From: SVEL01 sp045123575
Lineage (GTDB): Bacteria; Bacillota; Clostridia; Lachnospirales; Lachnospiraceae
Reading direction: 5' to 3'
Assembly (NCBI GenBank): GCA_045123575.1
Contig: JBGVKG010000015.1
Location: forward strand, 55,756-119,755
DNA length: 64,000 nucleotides
A program made the position numbers and the translations under genes. The notes beneath the pieces were generated by a model, which was not told the DNA's origin, did no database searches, and saw nothing but the letters and a program-made list of their open reading frames with translations. Below are positions 16,722-26,335 of the stretch, in pieces. How positions within the stretch are numbered: position 1 is the first letter of the stretch; every line of letters begins with the position of its first letter.

Positions 16722-19123
16722 TGGTAATGAGTATAAATAACAAAGCTACAAGTAAATATGAAATTTTAGCTCCGGCTGGCTCCTGCAAATGTATGGTGGC
16801 AGCCTTTAATGCTGGTGCGGATGCAGTGTATTTAGGTGGAAATATGTTTGGGGCAAGAGCTAATGCCAATAATTTTTCTGAAGAAGAGATTATTTCTGCT
16901 ATAGAGTACGCTCATATTAGAGGGAAAAAGATATTTTTAACTGTCAATACATTGCTCAAAAACAATGAAATTGAGCAGCAACTTTATGATTATATAAAAC
17001 CTTTGTATGTGGCCGGATTAGATGCTGTTATTATTCAGGATTTAGGTGTGTTTGAGTTTGTTAAAAAGCATTTTCCGGACATAGATATGCACGTAAGCAC
17101 ACAGATGACTGTTACTGGAAAGGAATTTGCATCTAAGCTAAAAGAAGACGGAGCAACAAGAATCGTTCCTGCTAGAGAATTATCACTTAACGAGATAAAA
17201 GAAATCTATGATACTACTGGATTAGAAATAGAATGTTTTGTCCATGGTGCATTGTGCTATTGCTATTCTGGAATGTGCCTTTTTAGTAGTATTATTGGTG
17301 GGAGAAGTGGAAATAGAGGTCGTTGTGCGCAACCTTGTAGATTGCCATATGATATAAAATTTGATAATGAATATATTTCATCAGAGTATCCATTAAGCCC
17401 TAGAGATTTATGCACTCTAAATATATTGCCAGATATATTAGAGGCAGGTGTGTATTCCTTGAAGATTGAAGGAAGAATGAAGAAACCAGAGTACGTTGCC
17501 AGTGTAGTTTCTAAATATAGAAAATACGTTGATATGTATGAGGCATATGGAAGAAAGGGATACAAAGTTGAGCAAAAGGATATCCATGATTTGATGGATA
17601 TATATAATAGAGGTCAGTTTACAGAAGGATATTATAACAAACACAACAGTAAAGATATTATGTCTGTAAAACGACCTAATCATAATGGAACAAAGGCCGC
17701 TCAGATATTGGATTATAATAGACAAAGTGGTGTAATTAAAGTAAAAGTGCTTGAAGAACTTCATGCAGATGATGTTCTTATGATTTTTTCTGAAAATGGT
17801 ATAGAGAAGGATATAGAGCTTAAAAGTATTAATGCTAGGAAGGGTGATGTATGCACATTGAAACTTTCCACACCTTTTAAGGCGTCTCTTAAAGATAGGT
17901 TTGTTATGCGTACACGAAATAATAGACTTATTTTTGATATTGAAAAGGCGTATATGAATGATGATGCAATCAGCAAAGTGTATATTGGTGGTAACGTTGT
18001 TATATGCAAAGATATGCCGATTTCTATAGATGTATGGAAGGATAACGTATATGCTCATGTTGAAGGCGATATACCAAGCATTGCACAAAATAGGCCTGTT
18101 AATATGGAGGATGTGCGTAAGCAGATTTTAAAAACAGGTGGCACAGATTTTGAATTCGATAATGAATTACTTAGTATTACAGTAGATGATGGACTCTTTA
18201 TCAATATTAAGGAGTTGAACAGCTTACGTAGGGAGGCATTATCACAATTAAAGAAGTTATTATGTCAACCATATGAGAGAATGTTATTATCGGATGATTA
18301 TTCAACTGCTAATAATCCAAAGACGAACGCTATTAATAACAGTAAAGTTATAAGTACGGCACTTGTATCGAAACGAGAGCAGTTTGACGCAGTTGTAGAA
18401 TCTAATCGTGTTCAATGCGTATATATTGAAGCTGGTATGGTTAAGAGTGATATTGAATGGAATGAACTTATAACCGTAGCTCATAATAATAAAAAGGAAA
18501 TATATATGGCATTACCATATATATTTAGGACTCACGGGAAAAAGTGGCTAGAGGAACAGATAGTATTTCTTAAAAATAATAGCTTGGATGGATATCTTTT
18601 TAGAAATATGGAAGAGGTATGTTGGTTTATAGCTAATGAAATAGACAGTAAAAAGGCTGTTTTTGACAATACTATATACGGCTTTAACAATATGGCTATT
18701 GAAAGCTTGAAACAATATAAACCGTATATGTTTACAGCTTCCTATGAGTTAAATGCGAGAGAGCTTGATAAGATTGCAGCAAATAATTTAGAATTAAATG
18801 TGTATGGATATATGCCAGTTATGATAACTGCAGGCTGCATAAAGAAAACATATAATAAATGTGATGGAAAAAGAAGTATTACATCTATTAAGGATAGAAT
18901 TGGTAACTATTTTATGACAGAAAGTTGTTGTGAATTCTGCTATAATGTCATATATAATAGTAAACCTACAGTGTTGGCAGATATTTTAGATGGAAATGCG
19001 CATAATTTTATGGCGCATAGATATTCGTTTGTCACTGAAACTGGAAAAGAGGTTCAAAAAATTCTTAATGGAATATACAAACAAGACCTTACAAGAGGTC
19101 ATTTCAAAAGAGGGGTAGAATAA
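16721..19123 (+). CDS. U32-family peptidase with DUF3656 domain (RlhA/YhbU-like)
   Basis: The N-terminal 300 residues are a peptidase U32 domain: ILAPAGS at about residue 14, ADAVYLGG, and the signature HGALCYCYSGMCLFSS near 174. The family cysteines follow in GNRGRCAQPCRLPY. The central DUF3656 region and a second U32-like part fill the 800 residues, as in collagenase-like U32 proteins and E. coli RlhA, which hydroxylates a cytidine of 23S rRNA. Late cysteines (CEFCYNV, near 750) are typical. Hydroxylation of 23S rRNA is the best-supported role for relatives; the peptidase label is historical. It is joined by TAATG overlaps to zapA before it and the FtsW-like gene after it. Confidence 0.85.
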   Translation: MVMSINNKATSKYEILAPAGSCKCMVAAFNAGADAVYLGGNMFGARANANNFSEEEIISAIEYAHIRGKKIFLTVNTLLKNNEIEQQLYDYIKPLYVAGLDAVIIQDLGVFEFVKKHFPDIDMHVSTQMTVTGKEFASKLKEDGATRIVPARELSLNEIKEIYDTTGLEIECFVHGALCYCYSGMCLFSSIIGGRSGNRGRCAQPCRLPYDIKFDNEYISSEYPLSPRDLCTLNILPDILEAGVYSLKIEGRMKKPEYVASVVSKYRKYVDMYEAYGRKGYKVEQKDIHDLMDIYNRGQFTEGYYNKHNSKDIMSVKRPNHNGTKAAQILDYNRQSGVIKVKVLEELHADDVLMIFSENGIEKDIELKSINARKGDVCTLKLSTPFKASLKDRFVMRTRNNRLIFDIEKAYMNDDAISKVYIGGNVVICKDMPISIDVWKDNVYAHVEGDIPSIAQNRPVNMEDVRKQILKTGGTDFEFDNELLSITVDDGLFINIKELNSLRREALSQLKKLLCQPYERMLLSDDYSTANNPKTNAINNSKVISTALVSKREQFDAVVESNRVQCVYIEAGMVKSDIEWNELITVAHNNKKEIYMALPYIFRTHGKKWLEEQIVFLKNNSLDGYLFRNMEEVCWFIANEIDSKKAVFDNTIYGFNNMAIESLKQYKPYMFTASYELNARELDKIAANNLELNVYGYMPVMITAGCIKKTYNKCDGKRSITSIKDRIGNYFMTESCCEFCYNVIYNSKPTVLADILDGNAHNFMAHRYSFVTETGKEVQKILNGIYKQDLTRGHFKRGVE

Positions 19124-20436
19124 TGATAGAGGTAACATTAGTTGTTTCAAAGTATTTGATAATAGTATTGATGGCTTTATTTGTATACGAAAGCTTCCAG
19201 GCGATAAAGGATAAAGATGAAGTTAAGAAGAGAAAATACTGTTTTAAACAGTCATTTCTTATGTATATTATACATTTAATATGCTTTTTATGTTTATATC
19301 TTCACACGTTACAGGATAAGATAATTATTTTTTATGGAATACAACTGATTTATTTTATATTAACTACGGAACTTAATAAATTATGCTATAGAAAGTATAA
19401 CAGACCGCTTATCAATGTTATGAATATGATGCTTGTTATTAGCTTTTCTATGCTTACAAGATTATCATTTACAAAGGCTGTTAAACAGTTTGTTATATGT
19501 GCAATAGCAACAGTTTTAGCTATGTTTATACCATATATAATGGGTAAAATTAAAAAAATGCGTAATTTCACCATACTTTATGCTATTGTAGGCATAGCTG
19601 CTCTAGGACTTGTGTACGGAATAGGTGAAATCACTTATGGTGCAAAGCTTTCACTAGATTTGGGCTTTGTGTCTATACAAGTATCTGAGTTTGTGAAGCT
19701 TACATATGTTATGTTTATAAGCGGCATATTGTATAAGAGTAAAACATGGTTAAGCATATTATTAACAGCTATATTGGCAGGAATTCACGTAATATTTTTA
19801 GTTATGTCTAGTGATTTGGGGACTGCACTTATATTATGTGTAGTGTATATTTTTCTTGTGTTTATGGCTACAGGCAGGTACTCAATACTGTTTGGAGGTT
19901 TAGGGATAGGTTCTGTGGCTGCAGTTGCAGCATATAGGATTTTTTATCATATAAGAGTAAGAGTAGCGGCATGGATTGATCCGTGGCCAATCATAGATGA
20001 TAAGGGATATCAGATAGGACAGTCACTTTTTGCGATAGGTACAGGTGGCTTATTTGGTATGGGTTTATATCAAGGTATGCCTAATTCTATACCGGTAGTA
20101 GATCAGGATTTTATTTTTTCTGCTATTTCTGAAGAGTTTGGTGCAATATTTGGAGTTTGTGTCATATTGCTTAGTTTAATTATATTTATAATGTTTATAA
20201 AGACCGCTTTTGCAACAGGAGATGACTTTTATACTCTTATTTGTGCAGGTTTTGCAATATGTTATGGTATACAGTTGTTTTTGACAGTCGGTGGAGCTAT
20301 TAAGCTTATACCATCTACGGGAGTTACGTATCCGTTGTTAAGCTATGGAGGAAGCTCTCTTATGTCTACTATATTTATGTTTTATATTGTACAGGGGGTG
20401 AAGATAAGTGAAACAGACAAAATCAATGAAGAGTAA
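19123..20436 (+). CDS. FtsW/RodA/SpoVE-family peptidoglycan glycosyltransferase
   Basis: This SEDS-family membrane protein has 437 residues and about ten or more transmembrane segments. Conserved C-terminal blocks are SDLGTALIL at about 228, DQDFIFSAISEEFGAIFG at about 327 and STGVTYPLLSYGGSSL at about 405. SEDS proteins polymerise lipid II into glycan strands and work with a class B PBP, and the next gene is exactly such a protein, overlapping by 29 bases. Whether the pair serves division, elongation or the spore cortex cannot be decided from sequence. The longer hydrophobic N-terminus differs from classical FtsW and RodA. Confidence 0.9.
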   Translation: MIEVTLVVSKYLIIVLMALFVYESFQAIKDKDEVKKRKYCFKQSFLMYIIHLICFLCLYLHTLQDKIIIFYGIQLIYFILTTELNKLCYRKYNRPLINVMNMMLVISFSMLTRLSFTKAVKQFVICAIATVLAMFIPYIMGKIKKMRNFTILYAIVGIAALGLVYGIGEITYGAKLSLDLGFVSIQVSEFVKLTYVMFISGILYKSKTWLSILLTAILAGIHVIFLVMSSDLGTALILCVVYIFLVFMATGRYSILFGGLGIGSVAAVAAYRIFYHIRVRVAAWIDPWPIIDDKGYQIGQSLFAIGTGGLFGMGLYQGMPNSIPVVDQDFIFSAISEEFGAIFGVCVILLSLIIFIMFIKTAFATGDDFYTLICAGFAICYGIQLFLTVGGAIKLIPSTGVTYPLLSYGGSSLMSTIFMFYIVQGVKISETDKINEE

Positions 20437-21820
20437 TATTTTGAAAGCAACCTATGTCTTTGCTGCACTTTTTATTATACTAGGAGCTTATCTTTTGTAT
20501 TATGTTGTAGTAGAAAGTGCTGGAGATATTAACAATCCTTACAACAAACGAACAGAACTTTTTGAGCAAAAAATAATCCGTGGAAATATATACTCAAAGG
20601 ATATGGATATATTGGCGCAAACTCTCACTGATGATAGTGGAAAGGAAACAAGAGTATATCCATATGATGAGCTTTTTTGTCATGTGGTAGGAAGCTTCGA
20701 TAAGGGTAGGTATGGTCTTGAACAGACATATGATTTCCAACTTTTAGGAACAAACGCTTCGTTAGTCGAGGGTGTTGCGGCTGATATTAACAACCAAAAG
20801 TTACAGGGTAATAGTATCATTACTACATTGGATGTAGAATTACAAAATGTTTGTTATGAAGCACTAGGAAAATATGATGGTGCGGTAATGATAATGGATG
20901 CAAAAACTGGTGATGTGTTGGCAATGGTTTCAAAGCCTGGCTACAACCCTAATGATATCACCAAAATATGGGAAGATATACGAAATGATGACAAAGGGGC
21001 ACTTCTAAATAGAGTCACATATGGTCTATATCCACCAGGTTCAGTGTTTAAACTTTTTACTCTTGGAGAATATATTAGTGAACATGAATCAAATTATGAA
21101 GAATATAGCTATGAATGTTCGGGAACAGTAAATTTTGTTGATTTCACTATGAGTTGTAGCAATAAGAGAGCTCATGGACTTATGAATCTTGCAAAGGGTT
21201 TTGCCGAGTCTTGCAATTGTACATTTGTAGATATTGGTTCAAAGATAAAGATAGACAAATTTAGGGATTATTGTGATGAGAAGCTATTTAATAGGGATTT
21301 GCCTATAGAATTACCACATACGCTAAGCCAAATGCAATTAAAAGATAATGATAGTGAGTTTATAAAGAGTCAGACTGTTATTGGACAGGGAAAAACTCTT
21401 GTAACACCTATTCATATGTGTATGGTTATGAGTGCTATAGCTAATGATGGCATAATGATGAAACCTAGATTTGTAAGCAACATAATAGATGCAAAGGGCA
21501 ATATTGTAAAGGAAATAAAGAAAGATGAATATTCAGAACTGTACACTGCAAATGAATCGGAAATTCTTAAAAAGTATTTAAGAGAGGTAGTTGATTCTGG
21601 TACAGCCTATAGATTAAAAAGCGACACTATGGATGTATATGGAAAAACAGGAACTGCCCAGGTGAATGCCACAGGTATCACAGATTCATGGTTTGTAGGT
21701 GCAGTAGAAACAGAGGATGAGCAAGTGTATGCCTTTGCTGTGGTTCTTGAAAATGTCACAGAAAATACATCACCAGCAATAGTTGTTTCAAAGGAAATAA
21801 TCAAAGGACTTGATAAGTAA
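20408..21820 (+). CDS. class B penicillin-binding protein (transpeptidase), partner of the SEDS protein
   Basis: The 470-residue protein has one N-terminal membrane helix (about 15-35), a short N-terminal domain and a transpeptidase domain. Active-site motifs are all present: SxxK as PGSVFKLF at about residue 216, SxN as ESCNCTF at about 271 and KTGTAQ at about 415. It would cross-link peptide stems outside the membrane. It starts at GTG 20408 inside the 3' end of the FtsW-like gene, behind GGGGGTGA, so synthesis of the pair is coupled. It is shorter than division PBPs with PASTA domains, resembling the PbpA type. Confidence 0.92.
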   Translation: MKQTKSMKSNILKATYVFAALFIILGAYLLYYVVVESAGDINNPYNKRTELFEQKIIRGNIYSKDMDILAQTLTDDSGKETRVYPYDELFCHVVGSFDKGRYGLEQTYDFQLLGTNASLVEGVAADINNQKLQGNSIITTLDVELQNVCYEALGKYDGAVMIMDAKTGDVLAMVSKPGYNPNDITKIWEDIRNDDKGALLNRVTYGLYPPGSVFKLFTLGEYISEHESNYEEYSYECSGTVNFVDFTMSCSNKRAHGLMNLAKGFAESCNCTFVDIGSKIKIDKFRDYCDEKLFNRDLPIELPHTLSQMQLKDNDSEFIKSQTVIGQGKTLVTPIHMCMVMSAIANDGIMMKPRFVSNIIDAKGNIVKEIKKDEYSELYTANESEILKKYLREVVDSGTAYRLKSDTMDVYGKTGTAQVNATGITDSWFVGAVETEDEQVYAFAVVLENVTENTSPAIVVSKEIIKGLDK

Positions 21821-21838
21821 ATAAAATAAGAGTATACT
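21810..21838 (+). promoter_or_regulatory. sigma-A promoter for the Nudix-queH unit
   Basis: TTGATA at 21810-21815 and TATACT at 21833-21838 are 17 bases apart. The -35 box lies in the last codons of the PBP gene, and the Nudix ATG follows 48 bases downstream behind AGGAGG. Confidence 0.55.
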
Positions 21839-21885
21839 CTAGATAAGTCAATTTGACACACCATTAAGGAAGCAGGAGGATTCGT

Positions 21886-22332
21886 ATGGAAGCAATCAGC
21901 TGTGGAGGTGTGGTTATATTTCGTGGTAAGGTTTTAGTCCTTTATAAAAATATTAAAAATAAGTATGAGGGCTGGGTATTACCTAAAGGAACTGTCGAAG
22001 AAGGCGAAGAACATATTGAAACAGCACTTCGAGAGGTTCGAGAAGAAAGCGGTGTGAACGCATCTGTTGTCAAGTATATTGGTACAAGCCAGTATAATTT
22101 CACAGCCAATGACGAGGTTGTAAACAAACAGGTTCATTGGTATCTTATGATAGCAGATAGCTATTACAGCAAACCACAACGAGAGGAATACTTTGTGGAT
22201 TCAGGTTACTATAAATTTCATGAGGCGTATCATCTCTTGAAATTTTCCAATGAAAAGCAAATATTAGAGCAGGCTTATGCTCAATATAATCAGCTAAAAA
22301 AGGCTAACCTATGGGGAACACAAAAGTATTAG
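21886..22332 (+). CDS. Nudix hydrolase
   Basis: The 148 residues contain a complete Nudix box (G-x5-E-x7-REUxEExGU): GTVEEGEEHIETALREVREE, starting near residue 37. This binds the divalent metal used to split nucleoside diphosphate-linked substrates. The N-terminus AISCGGVVIFRGKVLVLYKN is typical for MutT/Ap4A-hydrolase-like members. The substrate cannot be read from the sequence. AGGAGG precedes the ATG and queH follows 19 bases later. Confidence 0.9.
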   Translation: MEAISCGGVVIFRGKVLVLYKNIKNKYEGWVLPKGTVEEGEEHIETALREVREESGVNASVVKYIGTSQYNFTANDEVVNKQVHWYLMIADSYYSKPQREEYFVDSGYYKFHEAYHLLKFSNEKQILEQAYAQYNQLKKANLWGTQKY

Positions 22333-22351
22333 AGTAGGTAGGGATTTTGTT

Positions 22352-22987
22352 ATGAATTACCAAAAGATGTTAGATGAAATCATCGAATCAAATAAATTGA
22401 ATAACTATGTTCCAAAGCTACTAATTCATAGCTGCTGCGCGCCTTGCAGCAGCTATTGTCTTGAGTATTTAAGTCAATATTTTGATATTACTGTTTTGTA
22501 TTACAATCCTAATATTTTTCCAAAGGAAGAATATGCATACAGAGCTGAAGAACAGAGAAGATTTATCTCAGCTTTTCCAGCTAAGAATCCTATAAAGCTT
22601 ATAGTTGAATCGTATGAGCCGGAAGAATTTTACCAGATTGCGAAGGGGTATGAGGATATACCTGAAGGTGGAGAGCGTTGCACTAGATGTTATAGACTTC
22701 GCCTGGAACACACGGCTATTAAAGCCAAAGAGCTTAATATGGATTATTTTACAACAACGTTGTCTATTAGTCCTTTAAAAGATGCAACGAGACTAAATGA
22801 TATTGGAACAGAGTTATCGAATATATATAATGTTGATTATCTATATTCTGATTTCAAGAAAAGAAATGGATACAAAAGAAGTGTGGAACTTTCTCGTGAA
22901 TACGATATGTATCGTCAGGATTTTTGTGGGTGTGTATATTCGATGAGAGAGTCGGAAGAAAGAAGAAAAGCGAAAGATATTTTGTAA
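22352..22987 (+). CDS. queH: epoxyqueuosine reductase QueH
   Basis: QueH catalyses the last step of queuosine synthesis in tRNA, reducing epoxyqueuosine, and is an alternative to the cobalamin enzyme QueG. The 211-residue protein shows the family cysteines: LIHSCCAPCSSYCLEYL at about 25, ERCTRCYRLRLEHTA at about 109 and QDFCGCVYSMRESE at about 190, which hold iron-sulphur and metal cofactors. TTTLSISPLKD is also conserved. It sits just before a tRNA-Leu gene, although queuosine is found in tRNAs for Asn, Asp, His and Tyr, so that adjacency is probably incidental. Confidence 0.92.
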   Translation: MNYQKMLDEIIESNKLNNYVPKLLIHSCCAPCSSYCLEYLSQYFDITVLYYNPNIFPKEEYAYRAEEQRRFISAFPAKNPIKLIVESYEPEEFYQIAKGYEDIPEGGERCTRCYRLRLEHTAIKAKELNMDYFTTTLSISPLKDATRLNDIGTELSNIYNVDYLYSDFKKRNGYKRSVELSREYDMYRQDFCGCVYSMRESEERRKAKDIL

Positions 22988-23003
22988 AAAATAAAATCAT
23001 TAC

Positions 23004-23032
23004 TTGCAAAATATATAAATATATGTTATTAT
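23004..23032 (+). promoter_or_regulatory. promoter of the tRNA-Leu gene
   Basis: TTGCAA at 23004-23009 and TATTAT at 23027-23032 are 17 bases apart, and TGT immediately before the -10 gives an extended -10. The tRNA starts 21 bases downstream of the -10 box. Confidence 0.65.
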
Positions 23033-23053
23033 ATTACGGTGCTTAAAAAGCAA

Positions 23054-23136
23054 GCCGGCGTGGCGGAATGGCAGACGCATCAGACTCAAAATCTGACGAG
23101 GGCAACTTCGTATGGGTTCAAGTCCCATCGCCGGCA
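23054..23136 (+). tRNA. tRNA-Leu (anticodon CAA)
   Basis: The acceptor arm GCCGGCG (23054-23060) pairs with CGCCGGC (23129-23135), followed by discriminator A. The anticodon stem CAGA/TCTG encloses the loop CTCAAAA with anticodon CAA, reading UUG. A long variable arm (CGAGGGCAACTTCG region) and a TTCAAGT T-loop complete a class II tRNA. No CCA is encoded. It has its own promoter and terminator. Confidence 0.96.
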
Positions 23137-23141
23137 TCTAT

Positions 23142-23180
23142 AAAAAACACTTGTAGATTTTATGCTGCAAGTGTTTTTTT
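23142..23180 (+). terminator. terminator after tRNA-Leu
   Basis: AAAAAACACTTG (23142-23153) pairs with CAAGTGTTTTTT (23168-23179); three further inner pairs extend the stem. It ends in seven T. Confidence 0.85.
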
Positions 23181-23194
23181 GTTGTTAAAATTGT

Positions 23195-23223
23195 TTGAAT
23201 TTTAAAGGGTTTTGTGATAAAAT
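23195..23223 (+). promoter_or_regulatory. promoter of the ZAS-polA-coaE operon
   Basis: TTGAAT at 23195-23200 and TAAAAT at 23218-23223 are 17 bases apart, with TGA directly before the -10. The first ATG is at 23263. Confidence 0.55.
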
Positions 23224-23262
23224 ATAAGGTGCGATAATGTGTGAAATTCGGATGGTGAATTT

Positions 23263-23631
23263 ATGAATTGCAATGAGTTTAGAAAAGAAATAAATAATTT
23301 TGTCAATAATAATATAGATGAGGGAATTGTTGAAGAGTTTATCGTGCATTACAGGTCGTGTAAGGAATGTAGAGAGGAACTTGAAATATATTATATGATT
23401 AACAAAACCTTCAACGAAGATTCGGCAGAGGGAAATACAGTAAGTGTGCCTGATTCTTATGATTTTAAAGAACGTCTTTCTAAAAAGATAACTTATTATG
23501 AAGATAAGATATATCGAAAATTCAGAAAGAACTTCTTATGGGGAATGTCATTTGTTCTCATTGAATTATTGGCTACACTTATGGCCGCATATTTTGTTTA
23601 TATTATTTTAGGAGGAAACAATGTCTGGTAA
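23263..23631 (+). CDS. ZAS/zf-HC2-like zinc-binding membrane protein (anti-sigma-like)
   Basis: The 122-residue protein has Cys3 and then His29, Cys33 and Cys36 in the H-x3-C-x2-C arrangement of the zinc-binding anti-sigma (ZAS, zf-HC2) domain. One C-terminal membrane helix spans about residues 91-115. ZAS proteins bind and restrain ECF sigma factors, often under redox or envelope control. No ECF sigma gene lies next to it: the gene instead overlaps polA by 11 bases at the head of that operon. Binding to a distant sigma factor, or a membrane role unrelated to sigma, are both open. Confidence 0.6.
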   Translation: MNCNEFRKEINNFVNNNIDEGIVEEFIVHYRSCKECREELEIYYMINKTFNEDSAEGNTVSVPDSYDFKERLSKKITYYEDKIYRKFRKNFLWGMSFVLIELLATLMAAYFVYIILGGNNVW

Positions 23632-26335
23632 ACTTGTTTTGATAGATGGACATAGCATATTGAATAGAGCTTTTTATGGTGTTCCTGACTTAACCAATAG
23701 CGAGGGATTACACACAAATGCCGTGTATGGTTTTTTAAATATTATGTTTAAGATATTAGAGGAGGAAAAACCGGATTATCTTACTGTAGCATTTGATGTA
23801 AAGCATCCTACGTTTAGACATGAGATGTTTAAAGAATATAAAGGGACTAGAAAGCCTATGCCAGCGGAGCTTCATGAACAGGTACCTGTTATTAAAGAGC
23901 TTCTTAAAGCTATGAATGTACAGGTAATGGAGTTGCCAGGTTATGAGGCAGATGATTTGCTTGGAACACTTGCAAAACGTGCTGAAGCAGATGGTAATGA
24001 GGTGCGTATCGTATCAGGAGATAGGGATTTATTGCAGTTAGCTACTGAAAAGATAATGATACGTATACCAAAGACCAAACAAGGTGGAACTGAAATAGAA
24101 AATTATTATGCCAGCGATGTCTTTGAAAAATATCAGGTAACACCGATGGAATTTATTGATTTAAAGGGCTTGATGGGTGATAGCTCTGATAATATTCCAG
24201 GAGTTGCAGGTATTGGCGAGAAGATGGCTATTAAGGTTATATCGACATTTCATTCTATAGAGAATGCATATGAGCATATAGATGAGGTAGAACCAAAACG
24301 AGCAGGAAATCTGTTAAGAGAAGGTATTGAGTCTGCTAGGATGAGTAAAATCTTAGCTACTATAAATACAACAGCTCCTATCGAAATAGATTATAAAAAT
24401 GGAACATTAGATCAAATGTACAATGATGCTGCACTTGGCATCATTAACAGATTGGAATTTAAAAAGTTAGCGGAAAGATTTAGGGCTAATGGAGCTAATG
24501 TATCTGCAAATGATACGGTGAATATAAAGGATATAATCACTGTTATAGATGGAAATAGATATGATGATCAGTTGATAAAACAATCCAGAGTAGTAGGACT
24601 ATATGCTTGTAAGATATCTGATGGGCAAAATGAACCAAAACAGCTTACTTTTGATTTTTTACTGACAGAGGAAAACAAACAAAAGGAATGTATATTCACA
24701 GTGATAGCTTTGGAAATGTCAAATTCAACTAAGATATTAACAGGAGAGCTTGATAATCAAGGCTTTGAAGAACTTATAGACACTATTACAAGTAACAATA
24801 TACAGGTATCAACATTTGATTTAAAGACGTTATTAAAAAATTTCCCTAAGTGTTATGATTTTGAAAATGATTATGTGATGGATTGCAGTATTGGTGCATA
24901 TTTATTAAATCCACTTAGAGACCAGTATAATTATGAGAACATTGCCAGGGATTATCTTGACTTGCAGGTAACGTCAATTTTAGAGCTTGTAGGTAAGAAG
25001 AATATAGATGCACTTTATAAAGAGAATAAAGAAAACTTGTATCTATTAGCTGGTTTTAATGCGTATATTGCATTGAAGTCTGCGGATATTATAAATGATA
25101 AACTTAAAAGTAGCGGAATGTATGAGTTGTATACAGATATAGAATATCCACTTATATATTCACTTGCTAGAATGGAGCAAGAGGGTGTACGAGTAAATGC
25201 AACTGAGCTAAAAGCCTATGGTAATAAGCTTAAGGAAAGCATTGATATTATAGAAAAAAACATCTATGACCAAATAGGTGAGGAATTTAATATTAATTCG
25301 CCAAAACAGTTAGGTGAAATTCTATTTGGTAAAATGGGTATACCAGGTGGTAAAAAGACAAAAACTGGATACTCAACTTCCGCAGATGTTTTGGAGAAAT
25401 TAGCGCCTGAATATCCTGTAGTAAGTAAAATATTAGAATACAGGCAATTAACTAAGCTGAAATCAACATATGCAGATGGATTGGCAACATATATATCTGA
25501 TGATGGTCGTATACATGGAACGTTTAATCAAAATATAACGGCAACTGGACGCATAAGCTCTACTGAGCCAAATCTTCAGAATATCCCTATACGAATGCCT
25601 ATCGGTAAAGAACTTAGAAAAGTTTTTATACCTAAGGATGGATGTGTATTTATTGATGCAGACTATTCACAGATTGAACTTAGGATTTTGGCCCATATGT
25701 CTGGTGACGAATCTCTTATAGAGGCTTATAATTCTGCGCAAGATATTCATAAAATAACAGCATCAAAGGTATTTAAGACACCATTTGAGCATGTTACGGA
25801 GCTTCAGAGAAGAAACGCAAAGGCTGTTAATTTTGGTATTGTGTATGGTATAAGTTCCTTTGGACTTAGCCAAGACTTAAGTATCAGTAGGAAAGAGGCC
25901 AATGATTATATAAATCAGTACTTTGAGACATATCCAGGTATAAAGAGTTTTCTTGATAGTACAGTAGCATCTGCAAAGGAGCTGGGTTATGTAAAAACAA
26001 TGTATGGTAGAATACGTCCTATACCTGAGCTTTCTTCAAGTAATTTTATGCAGAGAAGCTTTGGTGAGCGTATAGCAATGAATTCGCCTATACAGGGAAC
26101 TGCTGCTGATATAATGAAAATTGCAATGATAACTGTTGATAAAAAATTAAGAGAACAAGGACTTAAATCTCGTATAGTGTTGCAGGTTCATGATGAGTTA
26201 CTCTTAGAAGTATATGAAAATGAAATCGATATTGTAAAAGAAATCGTTGTATCATCTATGTCTAATGCGGCAGATATGAAGGTTAAGTTAGAGATTGGTA
26301 TAGAGACAGGCAAGAATTGGCTGGAGGCACATTAA
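23621..26335 (+). CDS. polA: DNA polymerase I
   Basis: The 904-residue enzyme has the 5' nuclease domain at 1-290 (LIDGHSILNRAFYG, SGDRDLLQL, GLMGDSSDNIPGV). A 3'-5' exonuclease-like domain spans about 310-490, and the family A polymerase domain fills 520-904. Polymerase motif A is DADYSQIELRIL at about 680; RRNAKAVNFGIVYG and VHDELLLEV complete the active site. The middle domain lacks the acidic DxE start (IALEMSN instead), so proofreading is probably lost, as in several Gram-positive Pol I proteins. It fills gaps in replication and repair. The ATG overlaps the previous gene by 11 bases and follows GGAGG. Confidence 0.97.
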   Translation: MSGKLVLIDGHSILNRAFYGVPDLTNSEGLHTNAVYGFLNIMFKILEEEKPDYLTVAFDVKHPTFRHEMFKEYKGTRKPMPAELHEQVPVIKELLKAMNVQVMELPGYEADDLLGTLAKRAEADGNEVRIVSGDRDLLQLATEKIMIRIPKTKQGGTEIENYYASDVFEKYQVTPMEFIDLKGLMGDSSDNIPGVAGIGEKMAIKVISTFHSIENAYEHIDEVEPKRAGNLLREGIESARMSKILATINTTAPIEIDYKNGTLDQMYNDAALGIINRLEFKKLAERFRANGANVSANDTVNIKDIITVIDGNRYDDQLIKQSRVVGLYACKISDGQNEPKQLTFDFLLTEENKQKECIFTVIALEMSNSTKILTGELDNQGFEELIDTITSNNIQVSTFDLKTLLKNFPKCYDFENDYVMDCSIGAYLLNPLRDQYNYENIARDYLDLQVTSILELVGKKNIDALYKENKENLYLLAGFNAYIALKSADIINDKLKSSGMYELYTDIEYPLIYSLARMEQEGVRVNATELKAYGNKLKESIDIIEKNIYDQIGEEFNINSPKQLGEILFGKMGIPGGKKTKTGYSTSADVLEKLAPEYPVVSKILEYRQLTKLKSTYADGLATYISDDGRIHGTFNQNITATGRISSTEPNLQNIPIRMPIGKELRKVFIPKDGCVFIDADYSQIELRILAHMSGDESLIEAYNSAQDIHKITASKVFKTPFEHVTELQRRNAKAVNFGIVYGISSFGLSQDLSISRKEANDYINQYFETYPGIKSFLDSTVASAKELGYVKTMYGRIRPIPELSSSNFMQRSFGERIAMNSPIQGTAADIMKIAMITVDKKLREQGLKSRIVLQVHDELLLEVYENEIDIVKEIVVSSMSNAADMKVKLEIGIETGKNWLEAH

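Noticed and set aside
17438..18088. 216-residue minus-strand frame opposite the U32 peptidase gene
   Set aside because: It lies wholly inside a well-supported gene, and its composition (Ile, Tyr and Cys rich) is what AT-rich antisense DNA gives.
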